From Fluviicola sp. (GTDB lineage Bacteria > Bacteroidota > Bacteroidia > Flavobacteriales_D > Crocinitomicaceae): a DNA stretch of 64,000 nt. The notes beneath the pieces are model-generated. The model was not told the origin of the DNA. It ran no database searches and saw only the letters and a list, made by a program, of their open reading frames with translations. How positions within the stretch are numbered: position 1 is the stretch's first letter; the number at the start of each line of letters is the position of its first letter. The stretch covers positions 1 to 64,000 of the forward strand of contig NVXU02000030.1 in NCBI GenBank assembly GCA_002734065.2. Direction: 5' to 3'. Of the stretch, positions 51,290-60,856 are shown piece by piece. The position numbers and the translations under genes were made by a program.

Positions 51290-51565
51290 ATGAAAAATAG
51301 AATAACCGATATCATATTTATAACTTATATATTACAGACATCTCTAATTTATTTTCTCCTTAAAGGAGGTGTTTTAACGACAGGGACGGGTATGGGAGAT
51401 TTTTTTGTTTCTAAGTTTCATGTGTATGCAATTTCTATTGCTTCCTTTTTATATTTGATTAGCCGAGCATCGGACCATAAAAGTTTCAAGATTTTCAGAA
51501 TTGTTTTATCTATTATTTATGTAGCATTCTTTTTTATGAACTTTATTGACTTAACGTTTATATAA
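51290..51565 (+). CDS. small membrane protein of unknown function
   Basis: A 91-residue protein with three hydrophobic segments (about residues 7-26, 40-58 and 68-88). It has no recognised family. It starts 17 bp after icmF in the same direction and is probably cotranscribed. A hairpin follows the stop codon. Confidence 0.6.
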   Translation: MKNRITDIIFITYILQTSLIYFLLKGGVLTTGTGMGDFFVSKFHVYAISIASFLYLISRASDHKSFKIFRIVLSIIYVAFFFMNFIDLTFI

Positions 51566-51580
51566 TAATTATTCCGCACT

Positions 51581-51599
51581 GTTGGATTTACAATCCAAC
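51581..51599. terminator. hairpin between convergent genes
   Basis: GTTGGATT / AATCCAAC with a three-base loop lies between the ends of the 51290 and 51610 genes. It lacks a T-tract and may serve both strands weakly. Confidence 0.5.
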
Positions 51600-51609
51600 G
51601 ATTAAGTAA

Positions 51610-52314
51610 CTAATCTTCCCTTAAAAACTCCCCACTTTCTCCTTGCAAATCTCTATAAGCCTTACTGTAAAAGACAATCCGACTTAGCTGTGATTCTTCA
51701 ATAAGATTATAAATTTGATGTTCATTACCATTTTCTATCAATGAAAGAATTGTTTCCGCAACCTTTTTAAAGTGAATTAAATTGACTCGACCATCAGGAT
51801 TTTTAATGATTGCGCCTTTTTTGAAGAAGTTACCCGGTTGTCGATTATCGCCAATTAAACCACCGCATCTAAGGATGCATGATTTTTTTGAATTTCGATA
51901 CACTTTCTCCACCTCAACTAGAGCCGAAGTGACTAATCGAGAATCAACAGATAATTCTTCTTTCGTTTTCTCATAAACAGAAGTCGAACTGACAAAAAAG
52001 ATCCTCTTAATGGTACTTTTATCAATCAATTCTACTAATTCTTGATGAACTTGATGATTTTTATTCGTCGTTGCCACAATTAAGATGTCGACATCAAAAA
52101 ATGCTTCATTGATTTCAGAAAGTTCCTCTAAATCTACCTTGAAAGGCTCGATTCCCATGGGTTTCAATTCTCCAAGACGTTTTTCACTTCTAGAAGAACC
52201 TCTGATAGAGAGTCCTTTCTCCAAAAATAACTTCCCAATCCTCTCTCCCAACCAACCACAACCCAAAATAGAGATGGAGGTATTAACTGAATCTATCGAA
52301 ATCGGGCTTTTCAC
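51610..52314 (-). CDS. NAD(P)-binding SDR/epimerase-like protein
   Basis: A 234-residue Rossmann protein of the extended SDR (YeeZ-like) group. The nucleotide-binding motif is ISILGCGWLGERI (GxGxxG form near residues 18-23). FFVSSTSVYEKT resembles the SDR strand 5 with Ser, and the expected YxxxK is poorly conserved (VEKVYRNSKK). The C-terminal lid is short. Such proteins are often annotated as NAD-dependent epimerases, but the substrate is unknown and the weak active site leaves a non-enzymatic role open. It starts at a GTG (52314). Confidence 0.8.
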   Translation of the reverse strand: MKSPISIDSVNTSISILGCGWLGERIGKLFLEKGLSIRGSSRSEKRLGELKPMGIEPFKVDLEELSEINEAFFDVDILIVATTNKNHQVHQELVELIDKSTIKRIFFVSSTSVYEKTKEELSVDSRLVTSALVEVEKVYRNSKKSCILRCGGLIGDNRQPGNFFKKGAIIKNPDGRVNLIHFKKVAETILSLIENGNEHQIYNLIEESQLSRIVFYSKAYRDLQGESGEFLRED

Positions 52315-52524
52315 GCTTGAAATTTACGAAGAAATGCTAAATTTTATATAAATAGTTGGAATTAATAAGAGTATTCAGGTGGCATTCAATTGAAAACAAA
52401 TGAATCGAACTGAGAACCGTCAACACTAGAGATAGCTTTGAAGTATGAAAAGATCATCGAAAGTGTCGGTTTTCAGAAAGATGATTGCCGTTTGAAATTG
52501 TGGCCACGAGCTTTTTCTTTGCGA

Positions 52525-52553
52525 ACTTTCTTTTTTGCGGAAAAAAAGAAAGT
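52525..52553. terminator. A/T-rich bidirectional hairpin
   Basis: ACTTTCTTTTTT / AAAAAAAGAAAGT with a GCGG loop lies 17 bp past the stop of the nucleoside phosphorylase gene (minus strand). The rest of 52315-52569 shows no gene. A plus-strand frame through here would read AFSLRTFFFAEKKK, a by-product of this repeat-like element. Confidence 0.6.
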
Positions 52554-52569
52554 GGATAATATGATAAAA

Positions 52570-53433
52570 TTAAATTCTCTCCAACACATACTCTATCAAC
52601 CCCATCATATGCGGATGATAATCTTTCGAAAAATCTTTCGTTGGACGATTCGCAATTCCCAAGCAAATAGTCGCACAGTTATGCCCCATTGCTTTCCCCA
52701 ACGCAAAAAGAGCCGAACTTTCCATTTCAAAATTGGTTATTCGATGCCCCTCATGAGAGAATGTTGTTAATTTATCTCCCAAAGCTTCTGTGCTATTCTT
52801 TAAACGTAATTGACGACCTTGAGGACCGTAAAAACCACTGCTTGTAACTGTTACACCTTCTACTGTTTTGTCAGATGATAGTTTATTGAATAAACCTTCG
52901 GATGCTTTCGTTGTGTAGGTTACAATTTGCTCAGGAAGATTGATGTAATCATTGATGGCTTTATTCAAAGCAACTTCATCCTCCTTATGTTGTATATCGT
53001 AGAAATGTGCCACGTTGTCCAAACCAAAAGCATGTGTTGTTAGGATGTATGAATGAATTGGCACTTCCGGTTGCAAAATCCCACAAGTCCCAATTCTAAT
53101 GAGGTCTAGCGATGTCAGTGATTCTTTATCTTCCCTTGCATCAAGGTCTATATTGACCAACGCATCCAGCTCATTAATGGTAATATCAATGTTATCCGTT
53201 CCGATACCTGTTGAAACAACAGAGATTCTTTTCCCTTTATAAGTTCCAGTTTTACAAGCGAATTCTCTATGTTGTGAACCATGCTCCACATTATCGAAAA
53301 ACGATGCCACCAAATCTACGCGATCTTGGTCGCCTACTAAAATTATTTTATGTGAAATCTGGTCTGGAGAAAGTCCCAAATGATAAACTTGGCCTTTGTC
53401 GTTTAATACAAGTTCTGATGGAGGATATTGCAT
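52570..53433 (-). CDS. nucleoside phosphorylase (uridine phosphorylase-like)
   Basis: A 287-residue PNP/UDP-superfamily enzyme counted from the ATG at 53433 (MQYPPSELVLNDKGQVYHL). Phosphate-binding and sugar-binding motifs are visible: IILVGDQDRV, VSTGIGTDNIDITINEL, RIGTCGILQPEVP, and the C-terminal ITNFEMESSALFALGKAMGH, whose Glu-Met-Glu recognises ribose. It splits a nucleoside with phosphate to base and ribose-1-phosphate for salvage; uridine is the likeliest substrate by overall similarity. It is followed by an AT-rich hairpin and preceded by a terminator shared with DUF4197. Confidence 0.92.
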   Translation of the reverse strand: MQYPPSELVLNDKGQVYHLGLSPDQISHKIILVGDQDRVDLVASFFDNVEHGSQHREFACKTGTYKGKRISVVSTGIGTDNIDITINELDALVNIDLDAREDKESLTSLDLIRIGTCGILQPEVPIHSYILTTHAFGLDNVAHFYDIQHKEDEVALNKAINDYINLPEQIVTYTTKASEGLFNKLSSDKTVEGVTVTSSGFYGPQGRQLRLKNSTEALGDKLTTFSHEGHRITNFEMESSALFALGKAMGHNCATICLGIANRPTKDFSKDYHPHMMGLIEYVLERI

Positions 53434-53486
53434 AATAATGTTTGTTTTAAATTTTAATCTAAAAAAATTAGAGAAGAACAATATAC

Positions 53487-53520
53487 ACAAAAAAAGGCGT
53501 TATCACAGTGACAACGCCTT
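53487..53520 (-). terminator. rho-independent terminator after the DUF4197 gene
   Basis: Stem AAGGCGTTATCAC / AGTGACAACGCCTT (one mismatch) at 53494-53520, followed on the minus strand by seven T. It is 22 bp past the DUF4197 stop. Confidence 0.9.
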
Positions 53521-53541
53521 GTTAAATATTACTAAATCGAA

Positions 53542-54309
53542 TTATTGACCGATACTTCCGAATACTTTCTGAAGTAAATCACTCACACGAGCCAAGGGGT
53601 CCTTTCTGATTTTATTTTCTTCCAATGCAACCATTTTAAACATTCCAATAATCGCTCTTTCTGTTACATACTGGTTCAAATCGGGATTCAATTTATTACC
53701 TCCAGTAAAATTCATTGCCGTATTGTACTTTGTGATAATAGGATTCCATACTTCTGTTAATTTAACCTTCGAAATCGCTGCTTCTACCTTTGGAGCGAAT
53801 GCCGCTGTAAGAGCAGAAGTAGTATTGTCAGCTAAGAATTTAGTTGCAGCACCTTCTCCCCCATTCAAAATAGCAAAACCATCTTGCACACTCATCTTCA
53901 TGATAGCATCCTTGAAAATCGGCAATGCTTCTTTTGATGCTTCTTCTGCCGCTCTGTTAAGAGTTGTTTCGAATTTTGTTACCTGTCCATCTAAGCCCCA
54001 ATCCAATGCTTTTTGCTTCACTTTAATTGCTTCTTCTGGAAAAGGTAATTTGATTGAACTGTTCTTTAAGAATCCATCCGTAACGGAGGTTAAATTCACA
54101 GAATTCGTAATTCCAACGGTCAATGCTTCTTTTAGACCTGAGATTACTTCTGTATTTGTCAATGCCGGTGCAGAAGTTCCTGAGTCATCCGCAAGAACAA
54201 CTCCCGCTGCTTCACTCAATACATCACAAGAGGATAATAATCCTAACGATGCAATAATGCCTATAGATAAAAATACTTTTCTTGTGTTGAGCTTTGTCGA
54301 AATATTCAT
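53542..54309 (-). CDS. DUF4197 domain lipoprotein
   Basis: A 255-residue protein. A lipoprotein signal (VFLSIGIIASLGLLSSCDVLS, Cys about 28) follows an unusually long n-region MNISTKLNTRK. The mature part is the DUF4197 family: LKEALTVGITNSV, KLPFPEEAIKVKQKAL, FKDAIMKMSVQDGFAILNGG, LNQYVTERAIIGMFKMVALEE. The family is periplasmic or outer-membrane and of unknown function. The first eleven codons are made of the dispersed TTCGACAAGCTCAAC repeat (54281-54310), so this start may have been supplied by repeat insertion. A strong terminator follows. Confidence 0.88.
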   Translation of the reverse strand: MNISTKLNTRKVFLSIGIIASLGLLSSCDVLSEAAGVVLADDSGTSAPALTNTEVISGLKEALTVGITNSVNLTSVTDGFLKNSSIKLPFPEEAIKVKQKALDWGLDGQVTKFETTLNRAAEEASKEALPIFKDAIMKMSVQDGFAILNGGEGAATKFLADNTTSALTAAFAPKVEAAISKVKLTEVWNPIITKYNTAMNFTGGNKLNPDLNQYVTERAIIGMFKMVALEENKIRKDPLARVSDLLQKVFGSIGQ

Positions 54310-54310
54310 G
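54281..54310 (-). repeat. dispersed repeat forming the start of the DUF4197 gene
   Basis: On the minus strand ATGAATATTTCGACAAAGCT followed by CAACACAAG nearly equals the intergenic copy at 29351-29380; the only indel is one A. It supplies the ATG and the codons for NISTKLNTR. Confidence 0.75.
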
Positions 54311-54381
54311 CTTTTGATTTTTTTGTAAACTTAATAACTATTTCTTATTGAATAGCAATTATGGGACCAAAAGCAAATTAT

Positions 54382-57129
54382 TTACTCAGTAACAAAGTTT
54401 TGTTCACCTTTAAGAATTGAGACATGCCCGCTAAAATTGATGCGTTCATCCGCATAAGGGTTCTTAACAGTAGCTGTCCAGATGTAAGTATCGTTCTTAA
54501 TGATTCTTCCTTTGTACGTTCCATCCCAACCTTGTGAAGGGTCATGACTTTCCCAAATCAATTCTCCCCAGCGATTGTAAACGAATAAGTCATAATCATA
54601 AATGTCAATTCCTGTAACGATAGGTCTCCACGTATTATTCAACTCATTTCCATCAGGCGTAAACGCTGTTGGCGCGTAGAACAAAATATCTTCGACGATA
54701 CTAACATACATTGTTAGGGTGTCCAAACATCCTTGTTGATTGGTTACAATTAAAGTCACTGGATAATCTTTGACAACATCTTCTGGGAATTGAAAAATAG
54801 GATTCTGCAAATTACTTGAAGTCGGCTGAGAACCTGGACTGTACCATTGCCAGTCAACAATTCCGGTAACTGACTTATCAAACATTTGAACAGTTGTCTC
54901 GAAAATTGTAGAAGGGTTGCTTGAGAAATTCCAATTCGCCGTTGGAGAAGGAACAACCTCGATAAGGCTTTTCATTGTATCCACATAGACACAACCGAAA
55001 ATAGAAGTAACGGTCATTGTTATGTCTTGAGGACCTGTAGTTGTATAGTAGTGTTCAACTGGATTCAACCCCGTTGAAATATCAACATGCGTAATGTTGT
55101 CACCGAACTCCCAAAACGTAGAAGCCACTTCTAAACCATTCGTAGAAATATTACTAAAGAAAAAGGTGTCTGGAACACATTTTGCAGTCATATCAGGAGA
55201 AGCCAATGGCTCAATAGGCGTTGGGAAATACACCAAAACGCACGCCTGTATTGATGGTGAGCCACATTCTTCTGTTAATTCAACACAATAATTGGTATTC
55301 GTAACATCTGGGTCAACTTCGATATTGTCTCCTATTCCAATTTCAATTCCGCCTTGAAACCAAGTATATTTGTAAGGAGATGAACCTCCAGCACCAGCTG
55401 CAGTGAGAATAATTTTATCTTCTGGACATATTTGTGTATCAGGCGTAATATTAACAATACTCAATGGTGTTGGTTCACCTAAATTTCCAGTTATGGTAAT
55501 AGTACAGCCATTTGCATCCGTCACGGTTACTGTATGAGCTCCAACAACTAAATCAGTTGCAATGCTCTGTGTGGAAGTAGAATTATCCCATGAATACGTA
55601 TAAGGTGGAGTTCCTTGTATTACATTGACTTCAATCATTCCATCATTACCAGAATTACAAGTAACATCCGATTGAGCGATGATAACGCCTGTCATTCCTG
55701 GTATCTCTGTTATAATGACTGTTAACGTATTAGAGCAGCCAATATCTGATGTGATCACACAATTGTACGTCCCTGCTGTAAGACCAACAGCCGTTTGAGT
55801 CGTTTGTGCCATAGGATCATCCCATAAATAGGTAATGTTACCAAGTGGTGGAATCATTTCAACGAAAGCTGTTCCATCATTACCGCCAGGGCAGGAGATA
55901 ATTGTAGTTGAACTGTTATATGATGCTGGAGTATCTCCAATTGTAACCATTGCATTGGAACCGCAACCCATTGCATCAATCATCTGAACCTGATAAGTCC
56001 CTGCTGTCACATTACTAACCGTTTGCGTTGTCGCATTTCCTAAAGTCGGCCATAAAAAGGTGTATGGAGGTGAACCGCTAGTAGGTGTCGCTGTGACACT
56101 GCCAATTCCAGCCGAGCATATATCATCTATACCGGTAGCGACCACTGACGACGAAACCCCAGTAATAAATGTTGTATCAGAAGCTCCTCCAATTGGACCA
56201 CAACCTGTAGCTGCTGCAGTTAAGAAATAACCTGTCGTTCCCGGTAAAACAGGATTAACGACCAAAATTCCATTGTTATAAGGTTGTGTTGTGTTGTTCA
56301 ACGTATTTCCCCAAGCAAATGTCGATGTTGGACTAATAATAGTCATATAAGGTATGTTGCTTATCGCATAATTCGCGGTATTTGCAGGTGTAGTTGGCGT
56401 CCAAATCTTAGCCTCTTGAAAGGCAGTCCAAACAGAATTATTTCTTCCAGGGGTAATATGAGCAACTGTTCCCGTAATGTTCTGAGAACCTTGAATCGCA
56501 AGACCACTGTTCCATGATGCTACAACAGGTTTACTTCCCAAATGAAACTCAAAACTGTTCGTAGATTCATTCATTATAACAGCTATATAATTACATTCTC
56601 CCGCTTGAGCACCAAAAGCAATTATGTCTTTAAACAAAATAATAAATCTTCTATTTGGAGCTACACCAATAGTTTCAGACCTTACTTCTCCAACGGGAGA
56701 AGCAAATGCAGAAGGGTTCATGTCTTGATATGCAGGCATTTGGGTGTTTAAAGCGTCGCCAAAAGCAGAATTTGGAAGTGGAGCAACTGCACCCAAAGAC
56801 CAAGGACAATAAGCCCCCGCTTTTGATAAATCAAAAGTGATTACACCATTTGAACCGATAACACATTGATTATAGGTGTTTCCGTAAAAACTAAAAGGGA
56901 AACCTATATTGACCACGTTTGAATAAACGTCATCAGAAAGTGTATGTAAAATTGAATTATTTGTAAGAGAAATGTAATTTCCTGCTCCATTTCCTGGGTT
57001 ACAATCTTCTATTGTCACCGTCGAGCCTATACAAACAGTCGCATCTGTACCTAAACAGATATTCCCTGGTACTTGTGAAAACACATTTCCAGCAATAAGT
57101 AGTAGTGTTAAACTGATATAGTTTTTCAT
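54382..57129 (-). CDS. secreted adhesin-like protein with T9SS type B sorting domain
   Basis: A 915-residue surface protein. A signal peptide (ending NVFSQ, about residue 19) is followed by a beta-rich N-terminal region (NNSILHTLSDDVYSNVVNIG, then FPFSFYGNTYNQ). Residues about 335-560 hold three SprB-type repeats with SPPYTFLW / GTYQVQMIDAMGC / SNTLTVIITE patterns, and PKD-like domains lie at about 640-800. The last 95 residues are the gliding-associated (CHU_C) type B domain: AFTPDGNELNNTWRP, YDYDLFVYNRWGELIWES, WDGTYKGRIIKNDTYIW. The SprB-type repeats suggest adhesion or gliding. Its length and repeats are normal for flavobacteria. Confidence 0.93.
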   Translation of the reverse strand: MKNYISLTLLLIAGNVFSQVPGNICLGTDATVCIGSTVTIEDCNPGNGAGNYISLTNNSILHTLSDDVYSNVVNIGFPFSFYGNTYNQCVIGSNGVITFDLSKAGAYCPWSLGAVAPLPNSAFGDALNTQMPAYQDMNPSAFASPVGEVRSETIGVAPNRRFIILFKDIIAFGAQAGECNYIAVIMNESTNSFEFHLGSKPVVASWNSGLAIQGSQNITGTVAHITPGRNNSVWTAFQEAKIWTPTTPANTANYAISNIPYMTIISPTSTFAWGNTLNNTTQPYNNGILVVNPVLPGTTGYFLTAAATGCGPIGGASDTTFITGVSSSVVATGIDDICSAGIGSVTATPTSGSPPYTFLWPTLGNATTQTVSNVTAGTYQVQMIDAMGCGSNAMVTIGDTPASYNSSTTIISCPGGNDGTAFVEMIPPLGNITYLWDDPMAQTTQTAVGLTAGTYNCVITSDIGCSNTLTVIITEIPGMTGVIIAQSDVTCNSGNDGMIEVNVIQGTPPYTYSWDNSTSTQSIATDLVVGAHTVTVTDANGCTITITGNLGEPTPLSIVNITPDTQICPEDKIILTAAGAGGSSPYKYTWFQGGIEIGIGDNIEVDPDVTNTNYCVELTEECGSPSIQACVLVYFPTPIEPLASPDMTAKCVPDTFFFSNISTNGLEVASTFWEFGDNITHVDISTGLNPVEHYYTTTGPQDITMTVTSIFGCVYVDTMKSLIEVVPSPTANWNFSSNPSTIFETTVQMFDKSVTGIVDWQWYSPGSQPTSSNLQNPIFQFPEDVVKDYPVTLIVTNQQGCLDTLTMYVSIVEDILFYAPTAFTPDGNELNNTWRPIVTGIDIYDYDLFVYNRWGELIWESHDPSQGWDGTYKGRIIKNDTYIWTATVKNPYADERINFSGHVSILKGEQNFVTE

Positions 57130-57311
57130 ATATGTAATTTCGTTAATTCGTACAATAGACGTTATAGTTTTGGTTAAGGTTGTCTATTCTTAAAATATTA
57201 GACAAAGAAAATAAAAAAAGCAGGAAAGTCAACAACCTTAGGGTCATTTATTTATTTTCTGTTTCTAATAATTATCAATTCAAAATATTACTTTTTATTT
57301 CAAAAAAAATA

Positions 57312-57319
57312 TACCTTTG
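57312..57319 (+). promoter_or_regulatory. -7 box of gdhA
   Basis: TACCTTTG matches TAnnTTTG and lies 24 bp before the ATG at 57344, behind a T-rich tract. Confidence 0.65.
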
Positions 57320-57343
57320 TCGGCATAATTTAAATAAACTATA

Positions 57344-58696
57344 ATGTCAGATAAATACCAAGCACAGATTGACGCATTCATGGAAAAAGTGAAAGCTTCA
57401 AATGGACATGAAACTGAATTTATACAGGCCGTTCATGAAGTAGCTGAAGCAGTTATTCCAGTGATTGAAGAGAATACTAAATACAAGGATGCAAAGATTC
57501 TAGAGCGAATGGTAGAACCAGAAAGAACAATCATGTTCAGAGTTCCTTGGATTGATGATAAAGGAGAAGTTCAAATTAACAGAGGCTATAGAGTAGAATT
57601 TAATTCTGCAATTGGTCCTTACAAAGGTGGTTTGAGATTTCACCCATCTGTTAATTTATCCATTCTTAAATTTTTAGGATTCGAGCAGGTGTTTAAAAAT
57701 TCCTTGACAACATTGCCAATGGGTGGTGGTAAAGGTGGGTCTGATTTCAACCCAAAAGGAAAATCAGACAACGAAGTAATGAAATTTTGCCAATCATTTA
57801 TGACAGAATTGTGTCGCCATATTGGTCCTAATACTGATGTTCCTGCGGGAGATATTGGTGTTGGCGGTCGTGAAATCGGCTATATGTTTGGTCAATACAA
57901 GAGAATTAGAAACGAATTCACCGGAATTCTTACTGGAAAAGGAAGAAACTGGGGAGGATCATTGATTCGTCCAGAAGCAACTGGATACGGTACCGTTTAT
58001 TTCGCCAAAGAAATGTTAGCAACAAAAGACGAGGATTTCCACGGGAAAGACGTTGTTATTTCTGGTTCAGGAAACGTAGCACAATATGCTTTGCAAAAAG
58101 TAATTCACCTAGGAGGAAAGGTGTTAACAGTCTCTGATTCTTCAGGATATGTTTACGCACCTAAAGGATTACATTCTGAACATTTAGATTTCATTATGGA
58201 ATTAAAGAATGTTCGTAGAGGAAGAATTAAAGAATTAGCTGATAAATTTGAAACAATCGAATTCTTCCCAGGAGAAAGACCTTGGGGCGTTAAATGTGAT
58301 GTAGCTCTTCCTTGCGCAACGCAAAACGAATTAAACGGTGACGAAGCAGCAACTTTATTAGCTAACGGCTGCACTTGTGTGGTTGAAGGTGCTAATATGC
58401 CAACGACACCTGAAGCAATTGAAAAATTTGCCGAAGCAAAAATATTATTTGCTCCTGGTAAAGCATCCAATGCAGGCGGAGTTGCAACTTCTGGTTTAGA
58501 AATGTCGCAAAATTCTTTACGCCTTTCTTGGACTGCAGAAGAAGTGGATAACAAATTACAGGCTATCATGATTTCTATTCATGAAGCATGTGTAAAATAC
58601 GGAACAGAAGGTGGATACACCGACTACGTGAAAGGAGCGAACATTGCTGGATTCATTAAAGTAGCAGATTCAATGTTAGACCAAGGATTGGTTTAA
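57344..58696 (+). CDS. gdhA: NADP-type glutamate dehydrogenase
   Basis: A 450-residue hexameric-class glutamate dehydrogenase that aminates 2-oxoglutarate (or the reverse) in the cytoplasm. The substrate lysine region [18 protein letters not shown], the glutamate pocket ([23 protein letters not shown]), and the dinucleotide fold ([13 protein letters not shown]) are all present. The Ser/Asp pattern after strand 2 (VSDSSG) and the short 450-residue length fit the NADP-dependent biosynthetic group. A terminator follows 20 bp after the stop. It is monocistronic. Confidence 0.97.
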   Translation: MSDKYQAQIDAFMEKVKASNGHETEFIQAVHEVAEAVIPVIEENTKYKDAKILERMVEPERTIMFRVPWIDDKGEVQINRGYRVEFNSAIGPYKGGLRFHPSVNLSILKFLGFEQVFKNSLTTLPMGGGKGGSDFNPKGKSDNEVMKFCQSFMTELCRHIGPNTDVPAGDIGVGGREIGYMFGQYKRIRNEFTGILTGKGRNWGGSLIRPEATGYGTVYFAKEMLATKDEDFHGKDVVISGSGNVAQYALQKVIHLGGKVLTVSDSSGYVYAPKGLHSEHLDFIMELKNVRRGRIKELADKFETIEFFPGERPWGVKCDVALPCATQNELNGDEAATLLANGCTCVVEGANMPTTPEAIEKFAEAKILFAPGKASNAGGVATSGLEMSQNSLRLSWTAEEVDNKLQAIMISIHEACVKYGTEGGYTDYVKGANIAGFIKVADSMLDQGLV

Positions 58697-58716
58697 TTAA
58701 AAACATAACAAATAAA

Positions 58717-58752
58717 GAAAAGGTCGGCATTACAATAATGTCGACCTTTTTT
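58717..58752 (+). terminator. rho-independent terminator after gdhA
   Basis: Stem AAAGGTCGGCATTA / TAATGTCGACCTTTT with a CAA loop and one mismatch, ending in T6. It starts 21 bp past the stop codon. Confidence 0.9.
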
Positions 58753-58782
58753 GTAAAAAAGTGACACAACTAATTCTTTATT

Positions 58783-58810
58783 TCTTGCATTGAGTTTATC
58801 GAAATGTTCA
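58783..58810 (-). repeat. diverged dispersed repeat before the E1 gene
   Basis: On the minus strand AACATTTCGATAAACTCAAT followed by GCAAG is a diverged copy of the TTCGACAAGCTCAACACAAG family, 25 bp upstream of the E1 start. Confidence 0.5.
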
Positions 58811-58835
58811 TTTTTTATTCTTAATTTTATAATCT

Positions 58836-60836
58836 ATGCCAGTACTAGATAAACGAAAAATTGAATACAATCGTCAAGGGTTTGATGATGCAGAATTACT
58901 TTCTATTTACGAGCAAATACTACGACCTCGACTAATCGAAGAAAAAATGCTCATTCTCCTGAGACAAGGGAAAATATCTAAATGGTTTTCTGGATGGGGG
59001 CAAGAAGCAATTTCTGTGGGTACAACAATCGCTATGGATCAAAAAGAGTACATCTTTCCAATGCACCGAAATTTAGGGGTATTTACCACAAGAGAAATCC
59101 CATTAAGTCGATTATTTGCTCAATTTCAAGGAAAAGAACTCGGTTTTACCAAAGGAAGAGACCGATCTTTCCATTTTGGAACGCAAGAATACAATATTGT
59201 TGGAATGATTTCTCATTTAGGTCCTCAACTAGCACTTGCCGGAGGGGTCGGATTGGCATCCAATGTGAGAAATGAAAAGAAAGCAACCTTGGTTTTCACA
59301 GGAGACGGAGGAGCAAGTGAAGGCGACTTCCACGAAGCGTTAAACGTTGCTTCCGTTTGGGATTTACCCGTGATTTTTGCCATTGAAAATAACAGATGGG
59401 GACTTTCAACGCCTTCTGAAGAACAATATAAATGCGAGCAGTTTATTGACAAAGGAATTGGCTACGGCATGAAAGCTGTGCAAATCAATGGCAATAATAT
59501 CTTGGAGGTCATTTCTACCGTCAGAGAATTAGCGGAAGAAATGCGAGAGAATCCTAAACCGGTCTTGTTAGAATTGATGACCTTCAGAATGAGAGGTCAC
59601 GAAGAAGCATCGGGAACGAAATATTATCCGGAAGGAATTCAAGATGAGTGGGAAGAATTTGATCCGCTGACGAATTACACCGATTTCCTCAAAAAAGAAA
59701 GCATTCTTTCTGATGAAGTTGAAGAAGAATACAGAAAAGAAATTAAGAAAGAAATCCAAGACGGCTTGGACATTGCATATGCAGAACCTGATGTTGTTCC
59801 AAATATTGCGTCTGAATTTGAAGATTTATATGCACCTTTTGTACAGAAAGTGCAAGTTGCAACGGGAGCAAAAACAGAAAAACGTTTCGTAGATGCCATT
59901 CAAGATGGATTGCGCCAATCGATGGAGAAATACGACGACCTCATCATTATGGGGCAAGATATTGCCGATTATGGAGGTGTTTTTAAGATTACAGAAGGTT
60001 TCGTTGAGCAATTTGGTAAAGAAAGAGTGAGAAATACACCCATTTGCGAATCTGCGATTGTCGGTGCAGGACTTGGACTTTCTATTGCAGGAATGAAAGC
60101 AGTGGTTGAAATGCAATTCGCAGATTTTGTTACTTGCGGATTCAACCAAATAGTCAATAACTTGGCAAAAATGCACTGGCGATGGGGTCAGAACGCAGAT
60201 GTTGTCATAAGGATGCCAACAGGTGCAGGTGCCGCAGCAGGACCTTTTCATTCTCAAAGCAATGAAGCGTGGTTCTTTCATACGCCCGGTTTAAAAATCG
60301 TTTATCCTTCTTCGCCTTATGAAGCAAAAGGCTTACTAACAGCTGCCATCGAAGATCCAAATCCAGTGCTGGTTTTTGAGCATAAATTCTTGTACAGAAG
60401 TATCCGAGAAGATATTCCTGATGATTATTACACAGTGGAAATCGGCAAGGCAAACACCATCACAGAAGGCAATGATTTGACTATTATCACTTACGGAATG
60501 GGCGTCCATTGGGCAAAATCTTATGCCGAAAAGCATCCTGGTTTAAGCTTAGAAATTCTTGATTTAAGAACTTTACTTCCATTAGACAAAGAAGCCATTT
60601 ACGCAGCCGCAAAGAAAACAGGAAAGGTAATTGTTCTTCACGAAGATTGCATGACTGGAGGAATTGGCGGAGAAATTGTCGCATTAATTTCTGAGCATTG
60701 CTTCGAGTTTTTAGATGCTCCTGTAAAAAGAGTCGCGTCTTTGGATACACCCATCCCTTTTGCTGGGCAATTAGAAGAACAGTTCTTAGCAAAAAATAGA
60801 TTGGATGAAGCTGTGGAGCTTTTGATGAAGTATTAA
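58836..60836 (+). CDS. 2-oxoacid dehydrogenase E1, fused alpha and beta subunits
   Basis: A 666-residue fusion. Residues 1 to about 335 are the E1 alpha part, with the thiamine diphosphate motif GDGGASEGDFHEALN...NN around residues 152-180. Residues about 345-666 are E1 beta (MGQDIADYGGVFKITEGF, EMQFADFVTCGFNQIVNNLAK, HEDCMTGGIGGEI). With E2 and lipoamide dehydrogenase encoded elsewhere it would decarboxylate a 2-oxoacid. Length and linkage resemble the single-chain branched-chain or pyruvate E1 of Bacteroidota; the branched-chain assignment is likely but not proven. icmF, also handling branched-chain acyl-CoA, is 7 kb away. It follows gdhA after a terminator. Confidence 0.93.
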   Translation: MPVLDKRKIEYNRQGFDDAELLSIYEQILRPRLIEEKMLILLRQGKISKWFSGWGQEAISVGTTIAMDQKEYIFPMHRNLGVFTTREIPLSRLFAQFQGKELGFTKGRDRSFHFGTQEYNIVGMISHLGPQLALAGGVGLASNVRNEKKATLVFTGDGGASEGDFHEALNVASVWDLPVIFAIENNRWGLSTPSEEQYKCEQFIDKGIGYGMKAVQINGNNILEVISTVRELAEEMRENPKPVLLELMTFRMRGHEEASGTKYYPEGIQDEWEEFDPLTNYTDFLKKESILSDEVEEEYRKEIKKEIQDGLDIAYAEPDVVPNIASEFEDLYAPFVQKVQVATGAKTEKRFVDAIQDGLRQSMEKYDDLIIMGQDIADYGGVFKITEGFVEQFGKERVRNTPICESAIVGAGLGLSIAGMKAVVEMQFADFVTCGFNQIVNNLAKMHWRWGQNADVVIRMPTGAGAAAGPFHSQSNEAWFFHTPGLKIVYPSSPYEAKGLLTAAIEDPNPVLVFEHKFLYRSIREDIPDDYYTVEIGKANTITEGNDLTIITYGMGVHWAKSYAEKHPGLSLEILDLRTLLPLDKEAIYAAAKKTGKVIVLHEDCMTGGIGGEIVALISEHCFEFLDAPVKRVASLDTPIPFAGQLEEQFLAKNRLDEAVELLMKY

Positions 60837-60856
60837 ACCACTCAATAATTCAAAAA

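Noticed and set aside
52438-52770. Plus-strand ORF reading AFSLRTFFFAEKKK
   Set aside because: It runs over an AT-rich hairpin and then antisense to the nucleoside phosphorylase; it is not a protein gene.
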